The notes: generated by a model not told the origin, from the sequence alone. A stretch of DNA of 64,000 bases from Hippasteria phrygiana (GCA_037893225.1 JAZGUH010000945.1:186001-250000), one strand, 5' to 3'. Positions 34,618-45,199 are shown, numbered from the stretch's first letter. Program-made: numbers and translations.

Positions 34618-35346
34618 TTGACGGGCGTGAGTATATATGGTCGGATTTTAGGCATCTTGAAACCTTGAAAAAAGTTAACTTTGTCAATAGCGGCAGTCGG
34701 AATCGCGACTAGCATTAATAGTCGCGACTCCGACTTACCCTAATGAAAGGTGCCTGTATAAGGGGGAACAGAAGTGACTCCCTCAAATCTCTCACTGTGG
34801 TTTCCTGTTATGGGTTACCCCAAGGAGGTGTCCCTGAGGTCAGATCTTTTTGGACTTTAACTATAGTCTGTCTTTTTAAATTGTTAAGGCCAGTGGCGCA
34901 CTCAATATTCATCCAAGCAGTAATGGTAGGGTATTTATCAGTGAAAAAAACTAGGGCAGGAGTGTCTTTTTCAAACTGTTTTGAAAAGCAAGGAGAACTG
35001 TGAGAGTTCATTTATTCTCCAATAAATAAATAAACCAATATTCATACCCAAATTCCTGAGACACAAAAATATGTAACAAACCAAATACACAGCCAGATTT
35101 ATGAAGTCCTGCAGAAGCAGAATGAAATATTCTTCAGACCCCAAAAAACTTTCAATTTTAGTTGTAAGTAATTAAAAAATGCATCAGCTCAATGTTTTTT
35201 TTTACATCGGAATACATTGCTGAAGAAGCTCATTAGTATGGAAATATACATGTATGGTAATTCAGTGCATGCGCAGAATCTAAATTGCGCTTTGAAATAT
35301 ACGTGCTGTCTTGGTTCCTGCTTGCTCACAAAGACGCAATACACAG

Positions 35347-35563
35347 TTAACCCCATGAGTACGGTTTTACGGGAGACGTCGGGGTGTCGCGGTGGTTCTA
35401 GCAGCCAAGCGAACCGCTACAATGTGTTTGTGCAGTCAAGCGTAACATAAACAATAATCCAACAATGGATTGAAACTGCACAAACGGCGGCAAATGGCGT
35501 CATCTGGCCTGGTGCCACTTTTCTTTTGACGCCATATGGCGTCATCCGTACGCAAGGGGTTAA
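35347..35563. mobile_element. TTAA-flanked element, short sub-type
   Basis: TTAA-CCCCATGAGTACGG and CCGTACGCAAGGGG-TTAA form inverted ends 217 bases apart. The interior has gcagtcaagcgtaacataaa and aatccaacaatggattgaaa, related to the main family in reverse. Confidence 0.85.
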
Positions 35564-35654
35564 TAAACAAAATTGGTACAATATTCAAAACAGTACATAA
35601 ACTAGCAAATGTTACCATCATGACACTTAACTTCCAGGTATTAGCGGCCAATGC

Positions 35655-36441
35655 TAGGGCTGTGCATCCGGACTCGTACTCAAACTGACGGTACTCGTAC
35701 TCGGGCAGCAAAGTACTTGAACTCGAAATCGAATAGCAATACTCGATAAAGAAAACCATATGGCTTGACTTACCACGGCCTCATCTCTGCTTATTTTAAT
35801 TGATACTTTCAAATGGTTCATTGCTGAGAAACCGACTTCCTCTGTGCACTGTCCGGACAAATTCACTCATAACCCCACGCCCTGCAAACAGGGCGCTGGG
35901 AAGTACGGATGGAATTGTGGCTAACTTATCATGACCTCCGCACGCAGGTAGCGCGCGCTACGTACGGATAAACAGCTGTAGCGAGTTTGTGTGCTGCATG
36001 CTACATCACAGGTCACGCAAAATCTGTCCAATGAGAGCTCAGAGATGAGCCCTTCCCAGCGTCCTGTTTGCAAGGCAGGGGGTACGAGCATTTCCTTGGA
36101 AAACACTTTGATTTGGGACTGCTATTGCAGATTTTAAAAAGAATTAATTTCAAATTGTTGAAAAATGCTTACAAAGACGATCCGTAGTTTTTATCACATA
36201 TAATTAACACAATTTTCAGCTACAAGCACAATGTACTCGGACTAGTACTCGTACTTTTACTTGGTCGTACTCGTACTCGTACTCGGAAATACAAGTACTC
36301 AGACTCGTACTCGGAAGTACAAGTACTTGTACTCGGAGACCTAGTACTTGGTTGGCAAAGTACTCGGTCTTGATTGGTACTCGGCAATCTAAGTACTCGG
36401 CAGTACTTGGTACTCCGAAAAAAGTACTTGACTACAACACT
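35655..36441. mobile_element. hAT-like element with GTACTCG-rich ends
   Basis: Left ctagggctgtgcatccggac and right cttgactacaacactg. The right end, read inward, is CAGTGTTGTAGTCAAGTACT, a common hAT-style terminus. Both subterminal regions are packed with CTCGTACT/AGTACTTG. The two termini do not match each other, so it may be a fusion of two related ends. It contains the nested element 35872-36083. Confidence 0.55.
35872..36083. mobile_element. MITE with 32-base inverted ends, nested
   Basis: accccacgccctgcaaacag...gctgggaag (35872-35903) is mirrored by cttcccagc...tgcaaggcagggggt (36052-36083), about 28 of 32 bases pairing. It is 212 bases with no coding content, inside the GTACTCG-rich element. 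Confidence 0.85.
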
Positions 36442-37034
36442 GTGGATAATCTTTCTTTCCTCAGTCAGAAATACACACCATGTGCAAAGACTACAAAGCT
36501 ATAGTAGCTTTGTAGCTGAGGTACAAACATATGACATCAGCACATAAACTTTTTCTTACAGTTGCACCATTTCACAAATAGAGCATGCAGGAAGGCATGC
36601 CAAACAAGATAGGAATGTTTTCGACCAATCTGGTTTAGAAAGTTTGATTTGTTGGAGGGATAATTACCTCATGAATGAGAGGTTTCACACATTCGCCCTC
36701 TTTTTGCTGGAGATAAGTCTTTTTAGAGATGTCCGATCAGTTAGCGGCAGGATACGCAAAGTGCAGATTCTAATTAATGCTGAGACAATTGTGGCAGGAG
36801 CAGGGTGTGAATGAAATGCTGACGGTGATTCACATGCATCATGGAAGTATGACCTACTCATATCAAATAACTAGAGCACAGATTCCATTGAAGGCATCCT
36901 TAGCGTGGCCTTGAACAAGTTAGAGTATTTGAAATCAGTGTTGTGTGGCCATTTTGCATGTGTCTCTCATCCATTCGCATTTGTAACCCGGCCCCACAAT
37001 GTGTGGGAAAATAGGAAAAGTTACAAAATGATAT

Positions 37035-37162
37035 TATTTCCAAAGTGAACAAAGAAACTGGCAGGAGCGGGATTTGAACCTGCGACCTCCGGGTTACCAT
37101 ACCGGCGCTCTACCAACTGAGCTATCTTGCCCTATAACGGTTGGCGGTCTCTTGTAGACTGT
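37035..37162 (-). mobile_element. tRNA-derived SINE (type S1)
   Basis: The clearest tRNA-like head in the family: minus strand gcaagatagctcagttggta (A box), then gtaacccggaggtcgca-GGTTCAAATCC (B box), cgctcctgccagtttctttg. Flanking text extends to the family tail on the left. Confidence 0.88.
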
Positions 37163-37289
37163 TTAAAGAAAAATGATATTTTGGTATTTCCGAATTGAAC
37201 CGGTTATTGGCTTTAATTTAATGCATATTGTATTGCTCAGTAACTCATGTCATGCCCAAGTATAGTTGCTGGAGTCTTAACCCTAATCC

Positions 37290-37690
37290 CCTTCAGTGTT
37301 TTTTTCATGTAGCCTTGGTAAATCCGACAATTTTCAACAAAACTAAACTGACATGAGAAGCCTGCTAAATACAACAAAATCCAACTGCAACTTTTGTCGG
37401 ATTTTGCAGTGTACCCACTACACACCGGCCTTGGCATTTTGCCAGCTACCCTGCTGAATCCAACAAATACAGCAGGTGTTTGTTTGTATGAGCCCTGCCA
37501 AATCCAACAAAAATTTAATAGAAGACTGCTTTCACCCTGCTAAATACAAAGAAATTCAACAACTTGATGTAGCTGCTACTGCTGAATACAACAATATCCA
37601 ACACACCATGGTTTGTGTTGACTGCTATTACAACAGCTTTTTACCATTGGTGGATTTTTTTATTTTGTTGGATTTTGCAGGGTTAGAGTT
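37290..37690. repeat. CTGCTAAATCCAACAAA-rich degenerate repeat
   Basis: Scattered, imperfect units of ctgctaaatccaacaaa and variants, with ttaaccctaatccc and ggttagagttagggtta at the edges. Similar text is at 18110-18400 and 41850-42200. No coding support. Confidence 0.6.
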
Positions 37691-38049
37691 AGGGTTAATG
37701 ACTCATTGTTTTGAGAAAATGAACTGTGCACAATTTACTGTCAGTGCAGCAAAGAAATCACCTCAAATTAATATTTCGAGAGTGAATTAAGTGTGAAAAC
37801 TTTTGGATATGATAGAAAAGGCTTTTCTGTTGTAAAAATGTTAAAATCCTAAAAATCGACTAGGAATGTGACAGTGGGACTTTCTGCTCATTTTGTTGCA
37901 CCATGTTACATTTGTCAATATCCGTGGCAGTCACCCTAATGAACATCGAGATGGCATGCATTGAAAACTTGCCAATGCTGTGAATGCAAATGGCGGAGAC
38001 TCATAAAAGTATTGATGTCTTCAATCAGGGGATTTCTTTATGGAACTTG

Positions 38050-38350
38050 CGCGTACAAGGATAAAAGCCACCATAGGTATCAAGAGAAAGTGGAAGAGAA
38101 AAAAACTGACGGATTCTGAAGAACGGATTTAATACTTCCTTTGAAAGAGAGCAGGGTCATAAGAGAAGGAAAACATTCCGGGCAGCGAGTAGCAGACAGA
38201 TGGCATGCATGGAAAACTGTTTGTGTAACTCGTAATTCTACTCCTGGGGATTGCTCGAGTGTGTGACACTTCAAGTCTATTCACCCGCTGGGGAACTAAG
38301 TTAAGAACTAAGATAAAGATACCACAGAGGCGCCTACTATGGAAAATATC
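38050..38350 (-). mobile_element. LINE 3' end (type D)
   Basis: Minus-strand text RRLCGIFILVLNLVPQRVNR, SHTRAIPRSRITSYTNSFPC, LPGMFSFSYDPALFQRKY: a different jockey/CR1-like C-terminus from types B and C. It faces head-on into the type C fragment 38355-38660. Confidence 0.75.
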
Positions 38351-38354
38351 TATC

Positions 38355-38660
38355 ATTGAGCCTCTATTATTGATGGAAGGTGTTCCAGTGGCCTTTCATC
38401 ATTAGTTTCCCCCTCCAAACTTTCAGGCACTCTACCCGCCCGGCTGTCTCATCACATCCTTCACTGTTGTTGTTCCAAAGGCTATGAAGTTTTTCCCTCG
38501 TACTGCCTCTCATTGGAACTCCTTACCTGTAACCTGCTTCCTTCCACCTGTAATCTTTCACACCTGTGATTTCTGTCTTTTCTTGTCTTTTGTCGCCCAC
38601 ACCTTGAGTGGCCTTTTGGCCTTATGTTGGGTGATTACAAAAATGAGCAGGATAAGGAAA
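38355..38660 (+). mobile_element. Jockey/CR1-like LINE 3' end (type C)
   Basis: Text ggaaggtgttccagtggcct, ttcaggcactctacccgccc, then FFPRTASHWNSLPVTCFLPP and the tail acaccttgagtggccttttg. Same as 60205-60530 and the reversed 30805-31120. Ends about 220 bases before a TRAF7 exon. Confidence 0.85.
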
Positions 38661-38881
38661 TATAAGAATCTATGCCAAGAACAATCTAACTCATTGTTGC
38701 CAATAAACAAGCTGGATCAAGGATAACCAGTTGCACTCCTGTGCAATGACATCCAAACCAGAGCAACAGCTGGTCAAATTATTGTCGCTCTTCACTCATC
38801 AGAGTTCTGTATGACAAACGTTGCTACCGTCAAACAGATTTATCAAAACTTGTCTTTTCTCCCTGTTGTTTTGGATTGCAG

Positions 38882-38998
38882 GTGTGGGACGTGCATTCAC
38901 ATGAACTCAAGCGGGAACTGACGGGTCTAAACCACTGGGTGAGGGCGCTGGTTGCTAACGGCAACTTCCTGTACAGTGGGTCTTACCAGACAATTAAG
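38882..38998 (+). CDS. TRAF7: TRAF7 exon: WD40 blade 3 tail and blade 4
   Basis: This second 117-base symmetric exon (39 codons) runs from ...tttggattgcag to gtaaat. It begins [20 protein letters not shown] and ends [23 protein letters not shown] and YSGSYQTIK are nearly invariant TRAF7 signatures and are the strongest single evidence for the gene's identity. As in its neighbours, the acceptor cuts immediately before the V-W pair, so the exon encodes the last strand of blade 3 plus the first three strands of blade 4. Compared with human TRAF7, from memory, the stretch before ELTGLNHWV is about two residues shorter. A TTAA-flanked mobile element starts about 100 bases after its donor. Confidence 0.97.
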
Positions 38999-39101
38999 GT
39001 AAATGAATGTACATGTATATTTACATCAATTCAGACCCTATCTACAGTATCAGCATTGGGGACAAATCACTCGGTTGGCTTGTGCGTGAAGGAATCATCG
39101 T

Positions 39102-39262
39102 TTAACCCTTTCAGCCCCAATGGTGACTATAGTCGCCCATGCACTATACCCCCTTCAGCCCCAATAATGGCGATTAAAGTCGACCGTGAAGTGCTTAGTG
39201 CGTGAACAATGTGGTCACCAGAGGCTGCATGCCAATAAACAATGCGGGGCTGAAAGGGTTAA
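39102..39262. mobile_element. TTAA-flanked piggyBac-like MITE
   Basis: TTAA-CCCTTTCAGCCCCAA and TGCGGGGCTGAAAGGG-TTAA are inverted, 161 bases in total. TTAA target and CCCTTT start are the textbook piggyBac pattern. The first part is internally duplicated (ttcagccccaatggtgacta / ttcagccccaataatggcga). Confidence 0.9.
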
Positions 39263-39299
39263 ATAGAAAGTAGTGATTGAAAATCACTATGACCGAACC

Positions 39300-39478
39300 A
39301 GTTTTTATTAATATCGTCAAATAAACCCCAAAAGAAACTAACTAGGTAATTTTGAATGGATTTTCAAAGTAAACAAAGAAAACTGGTGAGAGTGGGATTT
39401 AAACCTGCGACCTCCGGAATACCGTACCGGCGCTCTACCAACTGAGCTATCTTCCCTATGTTGGCAGTCTCCCACAAT
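39300..39478 (-). mobile_element. tRNA-derived SINE (type S1) with tail
   Basis: Minus strand: aagatagctcagttggtaga, cggaggtcgcaggtttaaat, ccagttttctttgtttactt, then a tail ending attacctagttagtttctttt that matches the tails at 55600 and 62340. Followed within 20 bases by a 28-G tract. Confidence 0.85.
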
Positions 39479-39494
39479 GTCAGTATCTTTGATC

Positions 39495-39522
39495 GGGGGG
39501 GGGGGGGGGGGGGGGGGGGGGG
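39495..39522. repeat. Poly-G tract
   Basis: About 28 G in a row. Confidence 0.95.
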
Positions 39523-40394
39523 ATGCTAGTTAGAACTCATAAACTCAAATGCCATATATCTAGGGATCACTCCCTAACTTTACGGTACAACCTGGGAAGC
39601 AACATGGGGATCACTCAACGAGGATTTAAAAAAATTAAATGGTTGTACCTTGTAAGTGTTTATACGTTAGAGCACAAACACCATTGATCAGTAGTTCACG
39701 TGAAGGCTACGTTGCTGAGAGAAGTCCATCCGCAGTGATGACTAATTCATACCGGGAGCATCTAGGCCCCCCCCCCCCCACTCCTGCCAGATATATTTCT
39801 ACCCCCTGGCCACTGCTTTGTTAGGGCAAATTGAGAGGATACCGCTGAGCACCAATTGTTTTTGCATTCGGCATAAATATGCTCGTGCACAGGCCGCCAC
39901 TAGCCGACTGTTTTTAGAACCATTAACAGGCTTCCCGCGATAGCGCCCGATCAGATACTCTCAGGTGTATAAGCTAAGCCAACTTCGGATGTGCCAATTC
40001 CTGCAGCGCACCTGCGTGTGATGTGGCATATCCCGCCTGCTCACTGGGGACGTCGGTGACGAGGTACCTGTTGGCCAGCATTTGCTGTCTCATTGTTGTG
40101 CAGTAATGAACCCAGTGACTGCTCTACCTCTTGGGCTTTAAGTATTTTTCAGTTGATTTGTATGAGCCTAGGAATTTTATTAAGTGGAGATAGGTCAAAT
40201 TTTGAAGTTTTGAAGGTTTGATGAGGTATACAGTAAGGTGAGGTTTGCAGTAACAAACTGCAGAGATCCCACATAAACCCCCACCCACAGTTGTCATCTG
40301 ACTCCATGAATATCTAGCTCTTTACCCATGATGCATTGCAACACAATTGTGCTTTTAATACTGAACACAATAATTTGTCAATGGCATAAACCTT

Positions 40395-40470
40395 AACCTT
40401 ATCCCAACCCTAACCTTATCCCAACCCTAACCTTAACCCTATCCTAAACCCTAACCCCAAGCCTAACTAT
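40395..40470. repeat. Telomere-like CCCTAA-rich stretch
   Basis: aaccttatcccaaccctaac occurs twice in tandem, followed by cttaaccctatcctaaaccc-taacccc. Degenerate, so it could be an interstitial telomere-like repeat or simply part of the ttaaccctaa-containing repeats common here. Confidence 0.6.
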
Positions 40471-40811
40471 TTCTCACTGTAATCCTCACCCTCACTCTTT
40501 GAATTGTCATGTTTTGAATATTTGACTAGTTGACCACATCCAAGTTGAAATATGTGAAACTGCACAGCCCTATCAGCATTTGCTGACTAAAACATGCAGC
40601 CTTATTGTGGTAGGGTCTTGGCATTTTTAGTATCAAGCGTTATTTTTTCCATGCACTTCATGCCTCATTAACCATGTGTTTTGCAACTTGGCCAAATTCA
40701 CGCGTGCCTCACATGTAAGAATGCCTACAATATGCGGGTGTGACACCACCTCGACAGACCGTTAAAATTGGCTGTCGCCGAATTACAGTATAGTAGCACT
40801 TATTGCAGCAT

Positions 40812-41105
40812 TTAAACTCTTGAATATGGATGACAGTCATAGCCGCAGTGTGAAAAAGACCACCTGGCCGGTTGTTGTCTTTACGTGCTTTCGTGTGCGT
40901 ATATTGTTCTTGAAGAGGGGGGGTAATGAATAATGGAGCCTTTGCAAACAAAAGCTTTCACTCACATGAAAGGGGGGCTTCAAGTGCGATGAATAGGACC
41001 ACTCTATTCAGTGTGGTGCCTATTGTTTACATTTACGCTTGGCTGTACAGCCCGTTCTTGGCATACCCAGCACCCCATCAATAACAGCCAGACACAAGGG
41101 GTTAA
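40812..41105. mobile_element. TTAA-family element, full length
   Basis: TTAA-ACTCTTGAATATGGATG ... CAGACACAAGGGG-TTAA, 294 bases, with the family's gaccacctggccggttg, gcgatgaataggaccactct and aacagccagacacaagg. Confidence 0.88.
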
Positions 41106-42686
41106 CCGTTATTGGGCATTGTAGTTTAATATTGAAGCCTTGTTGGGCAATCTGTAGTTGCTATGGAAGTTCTGCACTCACAGGTAGCCATAATGCTCAA
41201 GGGTGGATAGAAGCAAATGCAGTTTTGCCTAGCCCCAGGGCACAAGCATTATGTTCATGAACCCCTGGCGGTGAGAAAACCTAATACAAAGAACTCGGTC
41301 ACGTATATTAACTGGGCTCCCTTGCCATTGGGTCATGCAGCACGCCGCGCCGTAGCCAAACTAGGAACTTATGTGGTATGCACGTGCGACATCGGGTAGC
41401 ATTGCCTGCGAGCGGCGCCTAAATGGGGAAAACATGCAGGGAAACTGCTGCGTGTATCGCCTGCGGTGGCACAGCTAGTCGCTACCTGGAAGCTTTTCAT
41501 TGTCCTAGGTTCACGGACTTGGGATAGGAAGTAAAGGCTATAGATCTGCATACTGATCCGTCAAAACTTTAAACAGGTCAGTGTTACCGTATTTGCTAGC
41601 ACGCTATAAAACCCCGAAATCCATATATTTCTGCAAATTACAGCAAAAGCAAATGGTGTATTCTACCTTTAAGAGTATGGATCTACATGTATGTACATGT
41701 ATATATGACCTGTTGGGTCAAATTTAAATGAACAAAGGGAACTTAAGGCTACTGCAGTTCTTTCCAAAGTGTGGTGCAAAATTGCTGGCAAGTCTTGAAG
41801 CTTTAGTCGCAGCCTCTCTGTTTGAATTGAAAGTACATTTATATAACCCCCTAGGCTTGCTGGAATACCAAACCCATCAAACTCCAACAACCAACCACTG
41901 CCCACATATGGGAATGTAGTGAAGCTGCCATAGTCCAACAGGCCGTGCAAAGGAAGGGTACTGGGTATGCCAAACTGCAACACCCCCTGTTTGATTCTGA
42001 TGGACTTTGGCCATGAGGCCCTGTCCAATATTTCAGATATGTTACATGTACCATATTTACAAAACTAAACACCATCACCCTTGACCGTTGTTCCTCAAAA
42101 CAAAGTCAAAAAACATGTTCATAATGTTTGGTACTGAACCACCCAAAACTAGGCAAAACCAACTGTTTGAGTTTGATGGGCTTTTTGTAGTTTTTTGATA
42201 GTCTTTTTGATAGTCTTCATATGAATGATCACCACATTGCTGCTTACTCCTTCCAAAATGTTAATCACTGTGGAGACATGGCTTTGTTGTTTCCTTTGTT
42301 CCTGCACTAAAGCATTCCCCCATAGACTTTGTGCACAAGTTTCCTTGTGGAGACATCGTTCTCTTTAGAATTTCCTTGTGGAGAACTTTTCATCCTTTAG
42401 TCCTCCATTGTTTCTCGGTCTGCGTAGGGTAGCGAATTTAGAGTTACATGTACCAGGTCCCAAAGTTCAGGCGTGATCAATCCCTGGCTATTTTATATGG
42501 CATTATGTAAGTACATAGGGGTAGATATGGGGTAGGTATAAGAAAGGGTAACAATGGGGACAATTGTACCCCACAGGCTCGTCTTTATAAATTGACCTAC
42601 CCCACAGAGTTAACGCTATGGGTTTTGAGATTTCAATGGGGACAAAGGAGAACAAAGAAAGGACAGTAATGTCTACAATGGATGTA

Positions 42687-44184
42687 CCGTAATTTCCGGA
42701 ATATAGGCCGCGCGGAGTATAAGCCGCAGCACGCAAAAATCTGCTATTTAAGATTTAAAGTTGGCGTATTAACCGCACCGGCGTATTAGCCGCGGCGCTT
42801 ACAACGTCCAACCACAAAAGTCGTGCTGCATGCTGAAGCGCTAGTATGTAAAAAATGTGTAAGCGGCTTGCGAACGAGTGTCACTAGGCTCCGTGCACAA
42901 CTTAACTACCCCCTCATCTCAGCGGAAAGAAAAGGCGAGTTGGCGGGTCAATATCGACGCCGTCTTACCTGACTTCAATTTAAGTGTCTGGTTCCCGCTA
43001 TGATATTCTTATTGAAAACGCAATTATCGAGAGTCGGCAAACAGACAAGCAATCCCACTGGTATATGAGTATCAAATGAACGAGGAGCGCGGTGCGTAAT
43101 ACCAGCGACGTACTGCCCATGGAAGTGCGGTTGCTATTTGGACAGCGCCCTCATTCGACGCGCACGGAGCCCAATAAACTTTCATATGTCCTCAAAATTG
43201 CCAATTTTGGCGGGCTGGATGAGTGTCCTGGCTGTGGGCCGCGCGGCAGTTCTTCTGGTTCTATTTTTTTTGGGGGGGGGGGGGGGGGGGGGGATAAAAA
43301 AGAAAATGGCAACTTTTTTCCAAGCGGCCAGCAAAAGTTACGCGGACGGGGATGATGAACTAATACATGTAGTTAATTTTGAAAAATAAAAACATTATGT
43401 TCTTTTCGACGTGAAAGAGTTATGAAAATGTAATTTGTTTATGTAATTTATTTAAGTGTCTGGTTCCCGCTAATAAGATATTCTTATTGAAAACGCAATT
43501 ATTGAGAGTCGGCAAACGGACAAAGCAATAATCCCACTGGTATACGAGTACCGGGCCCTTTTCCAAACCTTGGCTTGGGCTCCAGCTATTCCCCAGTCCC
43601 ACTGCCGATCTGTAGCCTTAAATATGTAAATAAATAAACAGGCTCTGGCTCTGGTTAAAACAAAAGACTTTGCGTAATACCGGTGACGTACTGTCCATGG
43701 AAGTGCGGTTTCTATGTGGACAGCGCCCTCATTCGACGAACTAGTGAAAAGGCATTAACGACATCTGACCTCAACAACATGTGGACAGCGCCCTCATTCG
43801 ACGAACTAGTGAAAAGGCATTAACCATACACAACGATGAAACGGACAAAAACGAACAGACGCACCACATGATTTGTGAGGTGTGAACGGTACTTACGGTA
43901 CATTTGCAAGTCTGTACGGTCCCTCTGGACTGGGTTCCTTTATTTCCAACAAGTGAGTAGAGCGAACGTAAACGGCAACCAACGAAAACATGACTGCCTG
44001 TGGCCCGGCGCCCGGAGCGCGCGCTGCCTGCACTCGTGGCCCGGGCCGGGCTGAGGCGCGGCTTCTGTGACTGATTTTATTCTTCAAACGTTGCCATATA
44101 AGCCGCCCGGAGTATAAGCCGCAAGGACATTTTTCAGCGTGAGAATCAACGTATAAGCCGCGGCCTATATTCCGGAAATTACGG
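42687..44184. mobile_element. DNA transposon with CCGTAATTTCCGGAATATAGG ends (nested)
   Basis: Left ccgtaatttccggaatatag-gccgcg and right cgcggc-ctatattccggaaattacgg are perfect inverted ends flanked by TA on both sides. Subterminal gagtataagccgc repeats sit inside both ends, as in well-known animal elements with the same style of ends. The 1.5-kb interior has two internal duplications (42977-43076 with 43448-43550; 43098-43160 with 43675-43740 and 43781-43820) and a 22-G tract, but no transposase. Confidence 0.85.
43272..43293. repeat. Poly-G tract inside the nested transposon
   Basis: About 22 G; source of poly-Gly artefact frames. Confidence 0.95.
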
Positions 44185-44340
44185 TACCCCATATCTACCC
44201 ATGTGTGCAGATGTGTGGGTTTACGTGTATGACTTCTGACAAGCACCCCCTGAACAAAGATACTGACAAATTGCGCTGGTACGGTAATCTGGAGGCTGCA
44301 GGTTCAAATCCTCCTCTCTTTGAAAATTGGCCAACATTAC

Positions 44341-44372
44341 CTACATGTACAGGTACATGTACATGTACATGT
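44341..44372. repeat. ACATGT tandem repeat
   Basis: ctacatgtacaggtacatgt followed by further acatgt units. This alternating purine-pyrimidine motif occurs dozens of times in the window (for example 7644-7660, 9620-9700, 29655-29680, 61650-61670). Confidence 0.9.
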
Positions 44373-44529
44373 AGTCTGGTTTCCTGTGGGTTGTTTGATG
44401 ATACAAGTTAAAAAGTCGTATCCTCATTGAGTGATCCCCAAAGTGCCGCTTCCAAAGTTGTATCATCAAGTTGGCGTGTGATCCCAGGCTATACGGCTTT
44501 AAGGGTTTATGACTTCCAAAGCACCTTCC

Positions 44530-44592
44530 AAATCCAGGGGTCGCAGGTTCAAATCCCACTGCCTCCAGTTTGCTTTGTTTACTTTGAATATC
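44530..44592 (+). mobile_element. SINE S1 fragment next to a splice acceptor
   Basis: B-box end gtcgcaggttcaaatccc, then cctccagtttgctttgttta-ctttga, the usual family order. It ends about 25 bases before the acceptor of the TRAF7 exon at 44616. Another tRNA-like remnant with ggttcaaatcctcct lies at 44262-44320. Confidence 0.8.
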
Positions 44593-44615
44593 AACTTTTT
44601 TGTTGTTGATTGCAG

Positions 44616-44735
44616 GTGTGGGACATGAGCACGTTGGAGATCGTGCACAGCCTTCAGACATCTGGAGGCAGTGTGTATTCCATTGCTGTCACCAACCACC
44701 ACATCATTGCTGGAACCTACGAGAACTGCATACAC
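44616..44735 (+). CDS. TRAF7: TRAF7 exon: WD40 blade 4 tail and blade 5
   Basis: This 120-base exon (40 codons, phase 0/0) lies between ...gttgttgattgcag and gtaaga. It reads [20 protein letters not shown] at the start and [11 protein letters not shown] at the end. [18 protein letters not shown] is a TRAF7-specific stretch of blade 5, where the usual G-H is replaced by T-S-G-G. The sequence just before the acceptor is unusual. A tRNA-derived SINE (B-box-like ggttcaaatcc, then the family tail ctttgtttactttga) ends about 25 bases upstream, so the SINE has landed next to the pyrimidine tract. A minus-strand open frame crossing this exon is only a shadow. Confidence 0.96.
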
Positions 44736-45199
44736 GTAAGAATGACATTTGCATGATTCAGAACCTATTTCAGGGTTCCCACCGTATCCTTGAAATCGGG
44801 GAAAACCTGGAAAATGAGTTTCGCTTTTTCCAGTCAGGGAAAAGTCAGCGAATTTGAGAACAATTCCTCAAATCAGGGAAAAGTCAGCGAATTTGATTAG
44901 CCCAAAAGAGAAAGTGGTCAGTCTGTTATATTTTGTCTCATGACCGAACAGCGTATCCACTGGATGATTGGCTATGGTGGCTTTTTAGTGTGGAAATCCC
45001 TCTTTATCTCTCTTTGAAGACGTGTTAAACTGGAAATAGGTCAAAATAATTATCCTGGAATTTTGAAAATTCATCAGGGAAAGCTCAGGGAAAAATCAGG
45101 GAATTTTGTTTTCATGAAATGGTGGGAACCCTGTATTTCTGTCTCCGATCTCTATCCTCGTTGTCATTGTAAGGTCATATCAGCATAGGCCACGGCCAC

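Larger units (their letters stand above)
33514..34741. mobile_element. Possible hAT-like element rich in GTCGAC motifs
   Basis: Left agtattgggcgacatgcact with tggagtcgacgagtcgcagc; right tagtcgcgactccgacttac-ccta. Both sides carry GTCG/CGAC repeats typical of some hAT ends, but the terminal bases do not pair well, so the borders are uncertain. Inside lie a tRNA-like SINE (33705-33830) and two poly-G tracts. Confidence 0.35.
20908..38881. other. TRAF7 intron 4 (about 18 kb)
   Basis: The largest intron in view. It carries LINE ends, TTAA elements, R3/R4 repeats, minisatellites, hAT-like ends and four G/C homopolymers, listed separately. Between these, notably 24100-24500, 25060-25880, 25920-26650, 26870-27440, 27950-29290, 31250-32040, 32220-32900 and 36450-37030, I see no gene, only short random frames. 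Near 25980-26340 the sequence is GC-richer but has no recognised content. Confidence 0.7.
42517..44200. mobile_element. Outer element with GGGTAGATATGGGG ends, interrupted
   Basis: ggggtagatatggggtaggt at 42517 and ccccatatctaccc at 44187-44200 are inverted copies. Everything between 42687 and 44184 is a second element. After removal the remaining outer element is only about 185 bases, a typical MITE. Confidence 0.7.
38999..44615. other. TRAF7 intron 5
   Basis: 5.6 kb of repeats listed separately. The parts without a delimited element (39525-40380, 41110-42510) contain no recognised gene. 39950-40100 and 41230-41470 are somewhat GC-richer, with random frames only. Confidence 0.7.

Noticed and set aside
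43092..43389. Overlapping frames inside the CCGTAATTTCCGG transposon as a transposase
   Set aside because: Short, run into a poly-G tract, and show no DDE or zinc-finger pattern.
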